This document shows positions 1 to 10,559 of a DNA stretch of 64,000 bases, piece by piece. Below the pieces are notes generated by a model. It was not told the origin of the DNA. It did no database searches and worked only from the letters and a program-made list of their open reading frames with translations. The stretch's first letter is position 1. Each line of letters starts with the position of its first letter. This stretch comes from Lycorma delicatula. Its lineage: Eukaryota; Arthropoda; Insecta; Hemiptera; Fulgoridae. The stretch spans positions 42,941,946-43,005,945 of the forward strand of contig NC_134465.1 of NCBI RefSeq assembly GCF_047948215.1, written 5' to 3'. Position numbers and translations under genes: made by a program.

Positions 1-954
1 AATGAACTTTTCTTTATTTCTCCATCAATCAGTTCAAATAGTTCTAATTGTAGAATAAAAATTTTACCAATCGAATTTATTTCTGTTTTATGTAACAAAT
101 CTTTGTTGCCACATTTGCAACACTTTCCTACTGTTCGTGTTTTTTAGTGTATTATTAACGGCTATAATCTCATTAAACCAATACTTTTATTTATTTATTT
201 TTTAAGAAATGATGGGAATTAATAAAATTGTTTCATTTTCAGTACTTTCATTTTCATAAGAGCATTTATTATTAAAACAAGCTGTAGTATATTTTCTTTT
301 AAATTTTATTATTTCAAGTACATTATCAAGTTTTTGTACTCTACCTAGTACTATCAAGTACTGCTACCTAGCGGCGCGATTCGTAAACCGACCTTTTTGA
401 GGAAAAGTGACATATTCGAATCTCACGGTTTAACAAATGCAAGAAAAAACATTTAAAGACCGTACGGGAAGAAGTAAGAAGATATTGGGTTTTTTCTAAG
501 ATATTTCTACTCAATAATTAATTTTTAAAAGAATTAAATACGAAGATCGCATAACTATTAATCATCGTAACTTATAGAAAAACGTATAAAAGTCAGATAT
601 ATTTTCAAATTAGTGATAAATTAACGGAATAATAAAATTGTATTGAATTGAAGGAATTTTATAATCGTACCGCACTGACCGATAATGGTATGATGGTGTT
701 ACTTCCTTGTCTAATTATATACTATCTCTTGGAAAATATGATAAAATAATAGTACAAGGAAATTATGCACTACAAATTTTCACGTACATATCGGCAAACG
801 GATTATTCGCTATTTAGCTTTTGATGACGGCGAAAATTATCGAATTAATTTGCTTAATTAAAACCATCTACGAGTCAAATAAGGTTAGTAATACCAGTAT
901 AAATATTTATTATATAACAGATTTCATAGAATAAGAATATATATATATATATAC
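1..954. other. AT-rich intergenic DNA, nothing recognised
   Basis: There is no convincing reading frame and no match to the repeat families seen elsewhere in the window. A short (TA)n run lies at about 939-952, next to the outer terminal-inverted-repeat element. Confidence 0.6.
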
Positions 955-2380
955 CGAGTGAACATTTGAAAGGTTCTTTAATTACTCAACAGCTATCAGT
1001 CCTATCATATTCTGTTTACAGGCATGTACATTAGAGTGGTCGAAATAGGGCAACATTTTTGTCGAAAAACGTGCACGCCCTGATTTAAAAGTACTCTCAA
1101 AAACAAAATTTTTGACGCGTTGATGAACCCTTTCCGTTCGAAAAAAGTCATTCCCCACTCCACTTTAATTTTAAAGGGGATTTATCATGGGTTTTAGGTT
1201 ATTTTCAAGTCGTTACGATATAGCGCTAGCATGTTTTATCACAAAACTTCAGAAATAACGTATATAAGGGTTTTTGGGGTCGGAGAACACGAATTTGAAG
1301 TAAAAAACTTATAAAAATCCCTTTTAAAATTCAAGTGGAATGGGGGATGACTTTTTTCGAACGGAAAGGGTTCATCAACGCGTCAAAAATTTTGTTTTTG
1401 AGAGTACTTTTAAATCAGGGGGTGCACGTTTTTCGACAAAAATTTTTCCCTATTTGGACCACTCTAATGTACATCATGCTTGGGGGGAACCTTTTCAAAA
1501 TTATTTTGAAAAGGGTGGAACCCACCCTCTCTACTACACCTACCTCAAACTCAAAAATCTTAAATAGTAATGGTTACATTATAATCACAAATAATAACAT
1601 GTTGCCAGCTAAGAAGTAGGTAACTTATTATTGGTTTTTCGTATGTTTAACTGATATAATGCTGTTTTCACTGGTACGTATTTTTAGTGCTGGAGAAACC
1701 TAAAACCCATATTTTTACAAGAACGGACGATTTCAGACCTAATGTTTTGGGTCAGTAATACTGTATCCGAATATAATCTAAAAAAACACATTTTTAATCA
1801 TAACTTCAATACCAGTGAATTGATTTTTATTTTATTTGTACCAAATTACTTGTCATTCATAGGACCTTCCGATGATGTCACAAGTTACATCGTCCCATCT
1901 AAAAAAAATAAGTTTTCAACCCTTGAAAATAAAAAAAAAATCTTAGGGAAAAATTTTGGCTTGGTAATTTCAAAAATAATTTTCACAGTTTTAATCCACC
2001 GATTATGATTATTTCAAATAGTTTAAGAAGTAATATCGCGTAATTTTATAATTATTTCTGTTGGATTAAAATTAAAAAAAAAAAAAAAAAATACTATCCC
2101 AAATGGTTTTTCGCACCTGCCGAGCGAAGGGGTGAGCGGATTTTAATTTTCTTTTCACCAAAATTCATTATTTTTTTCGGGTTATCAAATAATGTAATTA
2201 AATGTTACCAATGCCATTTAAGATATTTTAGTTGGGGTAGGTGTACCGGACAGGGTGGGTTCCACCACTTTGAAAATAATTTTAAAAACGTTCCCCCCGA
2301 GAATGGTGTACATGCCTATGCCTAGAAACAAAAATACGGTGGGACTGATAGCTGTTGAATAACAAATTTGGTAACTTCTC
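955..2380. mobile_element. Outer TIR/foldback element, split by a second element
   Basis: The left arm is in two pieces, 960-1030 and 1474-1555. Joined, they are the reverse complement of the right arm at about 2233-2362. Shared blocks include the stretch around cagctatcagtcc on the left, matching ggactgatagctg on the right, and the hairpin-like ggtggaacccaccct on the left, matching agggtgggttccacc on the right. No transposase is visible inside; the frames at 1742-2008 look like chance. It is probably a non-autonomous DNA transposon. The outer ends are approximate because the similarity fades near 960 and 2375. Confidence 0.7.
1031..1467. mobile_element. Inner foldback element inserted in the left arm of the outer one
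   Basis: The 437-bp element begins TTAGAGTGGTC and ends GACCACTCTAA. Its inverted arms of about 140 bp (1031-1170 and 1320-1467) are almost identical, including the block around gaacggaaagggttcatc. It is flanked on both sides by TGTACA (1025-1030 and 1468-1473). The undisturbed right arm of the outer element carries a single TGTACA at the same place, so this is a 6-7 bp target duplication. Open frames at 1335-1619 are by-products of the arm. The superfamily is not identified. Confidence 0.75.
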
Positions 2381-3002
2381 CAATGATCACCAATTTTTAT
2401 ATCTTTCTTGGAGTTTGAAGTCTTTATAATTTTTTTTTTTTTAATTTTATTATTACAAGCTGAAAGATCACCTTCGGTTCGTTATCACTAAATACTACTT
2501 AATTATGGTTAAAATAAAGCGTTACTATGGAAACCAGATGTCCAACCAGGTGAAGTAAGGTTTAAGATATGTAAATAATTATTGTTCTAAGTAAATAATT
2601 ATAAAACAATAACAGCAATCGAATTATAACTAAAAAACTAAAACATTTTCCAAATTTTCAGTGATATTAATCATTTTGCTGATACAAAATATTTACAAGG
2701 CAATGACACAAAAAAAATGAGATGATGCTTTGTATAACAATACAAATGATGAAATGTATGCGGCCGTGATTTCGTTTAGCTAATAAAAGTTTAACCGATA
2801 TACTATAACTAACAGATTTCGAATTATGTACATTAATTAACCTAAATTTTATCCTTACTATCGATACATTAAAAAAGAGAATCGATTAGTCATGGAGGTT
2901 GTGTGTAAAAAACTAGAATTTCCGTTAAACCTTTGTTGATAATTTGAATGGCAATTTCATTTCTTTATTAGTACTTATTTATTCGAGTGATGACATTCGG
3001 CA
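2381..3002. other. AT-rich intergenic DNA, nothing recognised
   Basis: No supported gene or repeat was found in this stretch. Confidence 0.55.
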
Positions 3003-3115
3003 TGAATGGAAGTTAGGAAATATAACATCTGTATTTAATAAAGGTGATGAATTGGACTGTAGAAATTACAGAGGTGTCAGCGTGACAAGTTAGGTGGGTA
3101 GATTGTACAGCAAGT

Positions 3116-3294
3116 GGCGTATAGCTATGCACATTGCGTGCAAGAGAGATAGAATAACAGGACGGGTGAAACAGTTAGATAATCATTCCTTTACGAAAAC
3201 TTCTCGTATAGCTCCATATACTCGTTTTTATAATATATTTTCAGGATAGTTAATAACGCAGTAAGCCAGGCTATGTGCATAGCAATACGTCGCC
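3116..3294. mobile_element. 179-bp MITE inside the old LINE
   Basis: Inverted ends match: ggcgtatagctatgcacat on the left and atgtgcatagcaatacgtcgcc-type sequence on the right (3271-3294). The LINE frame reads up to GRLY just before it and resumes at LYGRVLEQRIE just after it, so the insert interrupts a conserved block. Flanks gattgtac and cgttatac may be a diverged 8-bp target duplication, but this is weak. Confidence 0.6.
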
Positions 3295-3540
3295 CGTTAT
3301 ACGGGCGGGTATTAGAGCAGCGTATCGAAAGTCAGATGCAAGAATCTGAGGAGCAGAGTGGTTTTAGACCTGGCCGTTCTCGTATACTTAATTTTTTCTG
3401 CATAAAATAGGTTATTGAAAATTCATCAGCCTACAAAACAGAGGTGTATATAGTATTTACTGACTTGGATAAAGCATACGATAGTGTTTCCTTTAGACGG
3501 CTGTGAAAGAGTTAAAGAAATTTATTTATAAATGCGGTTA

Positions 3541-4487
3541 CAGAAGAAAATTAACTAGACTCATAGGAAGTCGCTACTGGGCGTAGTTTCGGGATACGGA
3601 ACCTTATCGTATGATGCACTGTGCGTGCTTTCTTCGGTGCCCCCGATAGAACTGAAGATTAAAGGACGAAAACTAAGGGAGTCCGGTGTAGCCAAGGATG
3701 AGGCCAATTCTATAATACGGGAACAGTGGAAGGTGGTATGGGCGGGTTCAGCAGTGGCCGCATGAAGCAGAAGAATTATCCCGGACTTGGATGCTTGGCT
3801 AGATCGCTCTCATGGCGAATTAGATTACCACACAACGCAATTCATGTCGGGACATGGTGCGTTTGAACAATACGTGCATAGGTTTGGCAGGAGAGTGTCA
3901 CGCATCTGCTGTTACTGCGATGCGGTTGACGATCCCGAACACACTATTTTCGTGTGCAGACGATGGGAGGAACATAGTATAAATGCAGGACTGATGCATA
4001 CCTGACCGGAGTGGCTCTTGGCTATATCCGGAAACCGACATAATTTTGCAATATTTGCAAGAGCAGTCCTCAGAATAAAAGAAGATGATGCAAGACGACT
4101 AGGATACTGAGGGTTTTAGTTTATAGCAGGGCTGGGCGGACAGCCCCGTTCCTGAGGGCTCACATGCCCTGGTGTGTGGGTTCCCGTGATGGAGTGGGGA
4201 CTCCTGGGGTCCGTTAGGTGTGAATTAATGAAAATACTGAGACCCGGCCGGCGGTGTGGATTCCCGGATACGCTTTGGCGGCTTCGACTCCTGCGCCGTC
4301 GTTTTGAGGCTGGCAAAAGGATAGACCGGAGGGTTGGGAACGGCATAGCCGGGCCTGGTTTCTTCCGTCGGAGATTAGAGGCAGGCAATTAAAAGATCCG
4401 AAAAGGACACGTCCCAGAGTCGAGTATACTTAATTGGATGTCCGGCTTGGGGATGTAGGGGGGGGGGGAAATATATATATATATGTA
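3541..4487 (+). mobile_element. R1-clade LINE, 5'-truncated 3' fragment
   Basis: The frames at 3653-4110 give the C-terminal end of an R1-type ORF2: LRESGVAKDEANSIIREQW, then LDAWLDRSHGELDYHTTQF, GHGAFEQYVHRFGRR, and the terminal zinc knuckle CCYCDAVDDPEHTIFVC (C-x2-C...H...C). Stops interrupt it at about 3763 and 4003. A GC-rich untranslated tail follows (4130-4440), ending in poly-G and (TA)n. The flanks tataaatgcggtta (3527-3540) and tataaatgcgttta (4488-4501) agree at 13 of 14 positions and read as a target duplication inside the older LINE. Confidence 0.75.
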
Positions 4488-5287
4488 TATAAATGCGTTT
4501 AAAATTTTTTATTAGGGTTCTAAAAGCCGGGTAAAGGAAGATTATTACTCTTAATTAGTTATTGCACATTCGTGTGACGACTTCGTTGTCGCTAAGAATT
4601 TACGGTAGAGGCATTGTATTTCTCCGACGTTATTTAAAATTTATACGCAGAAGGTTCTGAATTATTGGACTGGTAGATGCGGTCAAACGGGAGGTTCTGA
4701 TGGAGGAAAACTATATTTACAATTTATTGTTTGCGTACGATCATGTTATTTTGACAGAGATGATATCTTTTATATGATGGAGAGTTTAATTACCTAGTAC
4801 AAGAAATGTGGACTGGAAATTAATGTAGAAAAGAGGCGGTAGATGATGGTCGGATGAAAAGGAGAGAATTTAGAAACGTTGTTAGGAACTGTGAAGTGTT
4901 TCGACGAATTTAAATGCCTTGGGATAACATTAATATCTGTTGGAAGAGATGCTGCGCATGTTACGACTAAAATTATAAAGGAAAGGGAATTGTAAGAATG
5001 TCGCATTCGGTTTTGTGGAGCAACCGTATCTCGGTGAAAATTAAATATACTTTTAAAAAACTATAGTGGAAAGCGGTGTGGCATATGGCTCTGAGCTATA
5101 AGCTGTACATGAAATGATGAAACAGAGACTGACGGCTGTAAAGAAGATGTACTGGAGGAGGTGTTGCCAAGTTACACTGATGGATAGAGTCAGAAGTGAT
5201 AGAATAAGAGAAATTGTGAAGGTCGTATCACCTTTGACAAAGAATGTAGCAGTTAGACGGCTACTACAGTAGGGTCATATGGAGTGG

Positions 5288-5640
5288 TGGCTCGTGGCTA
5301 AAATCAGTGGGGGTGCTGCTCCAGAAAATTTATTTCTGGGCCTTTTCAAGGCCATAGTTAAAGTTTTCTGTAAATTAAATGAACCGAAATAAATAAATGA
5401 TACTTTATCGCATTCAAGAATATGGTACACGGTTTTAAGCACATTGTGCTTAAAAACCTTATTCGGTTTTACGGAATAAATAATAAAATGTCAATATAAA
5501 TAATATTTTTAAGTATTATTATATAATAACTTTATAAAATGCCCGCTTAAAAACACTATAGTCTCACGGTGCTTAATTTAAATTTCAATATACAGAGAAA
5601 CGAATACACAATTAGGTTTCATTAACTACTTTCTCTTTCA
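5288..5640. mobile_element. Possible solo hAT-type terminus and AT-rich flank
   Basis: The stretch tggtggctcgtggctaaaat followed by cagtgggggtgctgctcc resembles the ends of non-autonomous hAT elements. It abuts the broken end of the LINE. No opposite end or 8-bp duplication was found, so the call is tentative. Confidence 0.35.
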
Positions 5641-5699
5641 CGCGCGCGCGCGTGTGTGTATTTGGTCAGATTTTCAAGAGCATCACGGTATCCATTTTT

Positions 5700-6520
5700 T
5701 TTCTTTTAGATACATTTAATAAGAAAGCTATCTATTGTAATGGGTACCATGATTCGACTTCCGGAAAACTTCGACATATCTTCGCGTTTCACATCCCCCA
5801 AACCCCAAAACCACTGTCAGCTCAAATGTTTATATATATATATATTTACATATTTATCTATATATATGTAGTTTACTTTATTGTGGACACGATAACTGCC
5901 GTAATTTTGCGCCAATCACTTTCAAATTTTTCCGTAAAAATAACTCGTTCCAAAATCTTGGTTGAGTTCGTTAACGGCCAAATTTGGACCAAGGGGGTGG
6001 AAATGGGGGCCTTTTTCGAAAAAAAAAACAAAATATCGCTATAACTTTCTTATTAAGTAAAATATGGGATTCCGTTAAAGTTTTTACTATTCTATGGATA
6101 AGGGTCTAAAACTTAAGTAATTAAAGTTTTTTGATATCCCCAACCATTGGTCCAAGGGATGGAAAAAATAGGGTTTTGAAGACAAAAAAAATCATATCTC
6201 CCTGAATATGCACAGTATCGAATCTGTTTAAAATGGTCGTCAGTTCTCTAAACATTACCTAAAACTTTTGTGTGAAACAATTTTTGATATTACCAACCGT
6301 TGCGGCAAGGGATGACCAAAATATTGCTGGAATTTTAAGAAGATGGGTTTGTTGTATACTAAACATGGGAAACTTCTTTTCACATGCAACAGTTGTCGTA
6401 TTGAGTAAATTTGAAGTTTTTCTTAACTTTAAGATAAAAATCGTTTTTAACCCCTTACTTCGTACTGGTGAAATCTACCTCCGTCTTCCTGCGTGCCGAA
6501 AGGGATTTTTTTTTTAAGTG
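5700..6520 (+). repeat. Interspersed repeat family F, copy 1
   Basis: This matches the reverse complement of 42600-43415 over nearly its full length. Shared blocks include gccgtaattttgcgccaatc, ggtggaaatggggg and ctaaacattacctaaaac. The copy has a (TA)n run near 5830-5870. Open frames at 5652-6044 and 6272-6517 are not conserved between the copies, so they are not called genes. The element class is unknown. Confidence 0.75.
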
Positions 6521-6659
6521 TACATATTTTTTAACCTTATTGAATAATATTTGGACTGAATCAGACAGACCTATTGAAGTAAATAATTACTTTGATAAAT
6601 AACTTTACAGCTTCAAAAAATAAGTGGGCTGAATCCGACTTGTTAGGTTGACCCAGTAA

Positions 6660-6790
6660 TTGAACTGGAATTCAACCCCGTAGGGTGATCTGTGGGGTTG
6701 AATCCTGAAGCAGCCCTTCTTGCGGATTAAAATGAACGAATAGTAGAGGCATCCAAGAAGGAGATTCGTGAAATCTCCTTCTTGGATATT
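6660..6790. repeat. Pair of short perfect hairpins
   Basis: Arms 6751-6766 and 6772-6787 are a perfect 16-bp inverted repeat (atccaagaaggagatt and its complement) with a 5-nt loop. Just upstream, attcaacccc and ggggttgaat (about 6670-6704) form a second stem. The surrounding sequence is unremarkable. Confidence 0.7.
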
Positions 6791-7889
6791 TAATACGTCC
6801 TATTCTTAGAATTTTTTCCTTTACTTAAGTATCTTTGGATTAGCCTTTTTTTTTTTTTTTTACATACGAAAACCTTTTAATCTGTTAATCTAGTAGGTTG
6901 AAAAATAAGCTAACGGTTATTTTTCTTTACTTTTTTAAGATAAATTTAAAAAATGAAATAATTTTCATATGTCCGTGAAATGAATAGGGTTGTTATTCTG
7001 AAGTAGATTATTTAACCTTGAACTCATCGGAAAATATATCGTCTGATTTTAATGGTGCATTATTCACTGCAGATGTTACCGATCATCCTGGCCCGTATAA
7101 GTATGTAATTCAGACTGTGTTTGTTAAAATATAAAATAAATCGATGAACGAATCTGTAAATTTCTTGTATAATTAAGAACTGTCAAGCCAAAAATGATGT
7201 AATGTTTTACGTTATTTTGAAAACATGTATTTATTGCGTAATCAAACGCCAGCCTTACTGACTGACCTTCACTGTACACTTTCATATTTCCTTTCAAGCT
7301 CCTCTTTTGAAATAGTTTTTTTATCGTTCCATAATTTTATTTTATGAATTATTTTTATACACGTATTAGATATTTTTGTTCGTATCTTGTTTGCTGTTTG
7401 TACAATTGAATAACTTTTATAAAAAATTATCGGATGTGGTTATTTTAACCTAAATTGATATTTATTACATCTGGTTAATCAGGCTGTGTTTCACGTTGAT
7501 TAAAAATCTCTTTTTCTTTGTTGGATATACTCTATCAAAGTGATTTTTTTTTTACGACAACAATTGAAAAAGATAAAATTTGCAAAAAGTATTTATACGA
7601 TTTTTTTTTAACGGGACCAAAATGTAGCACGAATTCTTCTTATTAACTGATTCATAATCGTTTTTGCATATTGGAATGGGCTAATTGCTACGCTTCGTTA
7701 AATAGGTTTCACATATTTAAATGTTTACTTATCTAATTTTTTATTAGTGGTTAAAGTCGTCATCGCGAAATCAACTAGGCCTACTTTTAGACAGGCCGAA
7801 AGATGTTATAAAATATTTTTTTTTTTGAGATGACTGGCATCGACTTCTTTTAGTCATTTTTCCTAATCAAAATGGTAATTTTTAGTATG
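6791..7889. other. AT-rich intergenic DNA, nothing recognised
   Basis: Poly-T and poly-A runs are common. No gene or family match was seen. Confidence 0.55.
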
Positions 7890-7972
7890 AAAAATGGAAT
7901 GCCTAACCGGGATTCGAACCTAGGACCTCCGGATGAAAGGCTGAAACGCTACCACTTCGCAACGGAGATCGG
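7890..7972 (-). mobile_element. SINE-B (tRNA-derived) copy
   Basis: On the minus strand the head reads gaagtggtagcgtttcagcc (A-box region), then catccggaggtcctaggttcgaatcccgg with a good B box, then ggcattccatttttca. The 3' tail shared with SINE-A is missing here. It is not called as a tRNA gene because the acceptor stem does not close and similar copies are scattered through the window. Confidence 0.7.
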
Positions 7973-8135
7973 CAAATTTTTCTTTTTTTAATTGTAAATT
8001 TTTGTTTATTCCAATAAATTTTAAACAGATTATTCTTTACATTTAAAATTTGAGTTATAACTTTTGAGTTTAACAAAAATGTAAATATTTTTTAAAAATT
8101 AAAGGGCGAACTTTTAAATTTCTGTTGGTATTTTC

Positions 8136-8278
8136 TTTTTACTTCCTTGTACGAAGTAAAGAAAGTACTGTAATCGCGAAAAATGTCGGTTATCATATTT
8201 CAACGGAAATATCCATTTTGACCATACCCTGAATCCATTTTGACTATTTTCGGTGTAACGTCTGTACGTAAGTACGTA
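8136..8278 (+). repeat. Family H repeat, 5' fragment
   Basis: It starts acttccttgtacgaagtaaa and carries the H block ending gaatccattttgacta. It stops abruptly at 8278, where the sequence changes to the end of repeat R. Confidence 0.7.
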
Positions 8279-8280
8279 TG

Positions 8281-8335
8281 TGACTCCTTCCCGGAAGCGG
8301 CTTTAGCCGCGTGACGGGAAAGTCCTCCAACTATG
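8281..8335 (+). repeat. Repeat R, terminal fragment fused to H
   Basis: ggctttagccgcgtgacggg, followed by aaagtcctccaact, resembles 16865-16905 at the start of the R copy there. The H-to-R junction is abrupt. Confidence 0.5.
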
Positions 8336-8689
8336 GTCTCAGTTTTTTTTTTTTTTTTGTATATACAGATGAGTCAGGAAGTTTGTATCATATTTTACAG
8401 GGGTATTCATTCATCTCATTAAAACCAATGAAAAAAGCTCATATAGATATAAGGCTGGAAATGGTTGTTTTTGAATTACACTTAGGAAACGATTTCATCA
8501 AGATTTATTCTATAACGGTCAAACAATATTAAATTAAAACCGCAGAGAGAGAGAGAGAAATTCTTTTTTCTTCTTTTCTTCTTTTTGGTATTAATATTAG
8601 TCTAGTTACAACTCGACTACGAATATAAACAGTAATTACTGCTGAATTTATTATTTTAATAATCAAAACATTACTGTTAATTAGTCAAG
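8336..8689. other. AT-rich DNA, nothing recognised
   Basis: There is a poly-T run at 8342-8358 and a short (GA)n at 8545-8558. The 73-codon frame at 8311-8532 has no recognisable content. Confidence 0.5.
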
Positions 8690-9082
8690 GTTAGCGAGCG
8701 AAGCGAACGTAGATTATATTTGGTTAGATTATCATAACCTAGTCCACCGAAATGGTTTAGTCGTTAACTCGTCATCGTAAATCAGCTGATTTCGAAGTCG
8801 GAGTTCTAAGGTTCAGATCCTAGTAAAGGCTACTTTTATACGTATTTAAATACTAGATCGTAGATACCGGTGTTCTTTGGTGGTCGAGTTTCAATTAATT
8901 ACACATCTCAGGAACGGTTGACCTGAGACTGTACATTTACATTCATACATATCATTCTCATTCATCCTCTGAATTCAATCGCATTACGGTGTTACACGGC
9001 GTTACGAGGGTAAACAGAAAAAGAAAAGATTATCATAACCTAACCAAACATAACCTACGTTCCCCTCGCTCGAATACCATCT
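8690..9082. repeat. Imperfect palindrome split by a SINE
   Basis: The left arm (8694-8741, gcgagcgaagcgaacgtaga onward) is complementary to the right arm (9031-9078, ending acgttcccctcgctcg). Without the SINE and one copy of its target duplication the arms almost meet, forming a hairpin of about 45 bp per arm. Confidence 0.7.
8742..9026 (+). mobile_element. SINE-A (tRNA-derived), full-length, with 16-bp target duplication
   Basis: The head has an A-box-like segment (tttagtcgttaactcg) and B box aaggttcagatcct. The body carries ggtgttctttggtggtcgag and acacatctcaggaacgg, and the tail is catcctctgaattcaat and an A-rich end. The flanks agattatcataaccta (8726-8741 and 9027-9042) are identical, which fits LINE-mediated insertion. 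Confidence 0.88.
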
Positions 9083-9202
9083 AATTAATGCTAAAATGAT
9101 ATATAATATTCTCCAACATTGGAGACTATTAATCAAATTTTTACTAATTTTTTTAAATACAGAGTGATTCAATGGAATCTAAAAACATTAAAAATGAATT
9201 TT

Positions 9203-10250
9203 TTTTTGTCTTCAGTTATTTGACTGGTTTGCAGCTCTCCAAGATTCCCTATCTAGTGCTACTCGTTTCATTTCGGTATACCACCTACATCCTACATCTA
9301 TAACAATTTGTTTTACATATACCAAACGTGGCCTGCTTAGACAATTTTTTCCGTCTACCTGTCCTTCCAATATTAAAGCGACTATTCCAGGATGCCTTAG
9401 TATGTGGCCTATAAGTCTGTCTCTTCTTTTAACTGTATTTTTCCAAACGCTTCTTTCTTCATCTATTTACCGCAATACCTCTTCATGTGTCACTTTATCC
9501 ACCCATCTGATTTTTAACATTCTCCTATAGCACCGCATTTCAAAAGCTTCTAATCTTTTCTTCTCAGATACTCCGATCGTCCAAGTTTCACTTCCATATA
9601 AAGCGACACTCCAAACATACACTTTCAAAAATCTTTTCCTGACATTTAAATTAATTTTTGATGTAAACAAATTATATTTCTTATTGAAGGCTCGTTTAGC
9701 TTGTGCTATTCGGCATTTTATATCGCTCCTGCTTCGTCCGTCTTTAGTAATTCTACTTCCCAAATAACAAAATTCTTCTACCTCTATAATCTTTTCTCCT
9801 CCTATTTTCACATTCAGTGGTCCAACTTTGTTATTTCTACTACATTTCATTACTTTTGTTTTGTTCTTGTTTATTTTCATGCGACAGTTCTTGCGTAGGA
9901 CTTCATCTATGCCGTTCATTGTCTTCTAAATCCTTTTTACTCTCGGCTAGAATTACTATATCATCAGCAAATCGTAGCAACTTTATCTTTTCACCTTGTA
10001 CTGTTACTCTGAATCTAAATTGTTCTTTAACATCATTAACTGCTAGTTCCATGTAAAGATTAAAAAGTAACGGGGATAGGGAACATCCTTGTCGGACTCC
10101 TTTTCTTATTACGGCTTCTTTCTTATGTTCTTCAATTATTACTGTTGCTGTTTCGTTCCTGTACATGTTAGCTATTGTTCTTCTATCTCTATATTTGAAC
10201 CCTAATTTTTTTAGAATGCTGAACATTTTATTCCATCTACTTCTTCCACT
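9203..10250 (-). mobile_element. LINE-A, 5'-truncated reverse transcriptase pseudogene
   Basis: The minus-strand frames 10226-9903 and 9919-9467 encode the RT C-terminal half: IRKGVRQGCSLSPLLFNLY (motif B) and FADDIVILAESKKDLE (motif C, catalytic Asp pair), then CYLGSRITKDGRSRSDIKCR and LKVYVWSVALYGSETWT. The frame shifts at about 9910. A CAA-to-TAA nonsense change at 9465-9467 stops the frame, but homology continues through HILRHPGIVALILEGQV to about 9215, ending in poly-A. The RT is recognised with confidence; the clade is not settled. Confidence 0.88.
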
Positions 10251-10311
10251 CTCCTCTAATCAAATTAACCAGTAATTATTCATAATCTTCGGATCCATAA
10301 ACTTTACCGTA

Positions 10312-10316
<5 letters not shown>

Positions 10317-10362
<46 letters not shown>

Positions 10363-10370
10363 GTTACGGA
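10317..10370. repeat. (TA)n microsatellite
   Basis: A nearly pure TA run that borders the SINE-B-like fragment on its right. Confidence 0.9.
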
Positions 10371-10371
10371 A

Positions 10372-10482
10372 GAGCGGGCATTAACATCTATGGTCATTAG
10401 CCCGGTGGAAATTGGGAGCGTATGAAAAAGTGCAGTGCCTGACTAAGATTCGAACCCTGGACCTCCGCACGAAATTCCGAAA
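10372..10482 (-). mobile_element. SINE-B variant fragment
   Basis: The minus strand reads gcggaggtccagggttcgaa (B box) and then cactttttcatacgctcc and ccaccgggctaatgacc. It shares its post-B-box segment with the copy at 34062-34145, so these two look like a subfamily. Confidence 0.6.
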
Positions 10483-10520
10483 TAGGCACTTTTATATATT
10501 ATTTTCTTTTGAGTTATTAA

Positions 10521-10559
<39 letters not shown>

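Larger units (their letters stand above)
3003..5287 (+). mobile_element. Old degenerate LINE reverse transcriptase, broken by two insertions
   Basis: Read across frames, this is one non-LTR reverse transcriptase. Upstream is the conserved block FNKGDELDCRNYRGVSVTS near 3040-3090, then QSGFRPGRS near 3355. Motif A is FTDLDKAYD (about 3459-3485), a motif-B-like SPTLFKIY lies at about 4623-4646, and a damaged motif C reads LLFAYD where FADD is expected (about 4724). The C-terminal block WRRCCQVTLMDRVRSDRIREI-like follows near 5155-5215. Many stops and frameshifts show great age. The frame is interrupted at 3116-3294 by a MITE and at 3541-4487 by an R1-clade fragment. The 3' end is lost where an hAT-like terminus begins near 5288. 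Confidence 0.75.
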
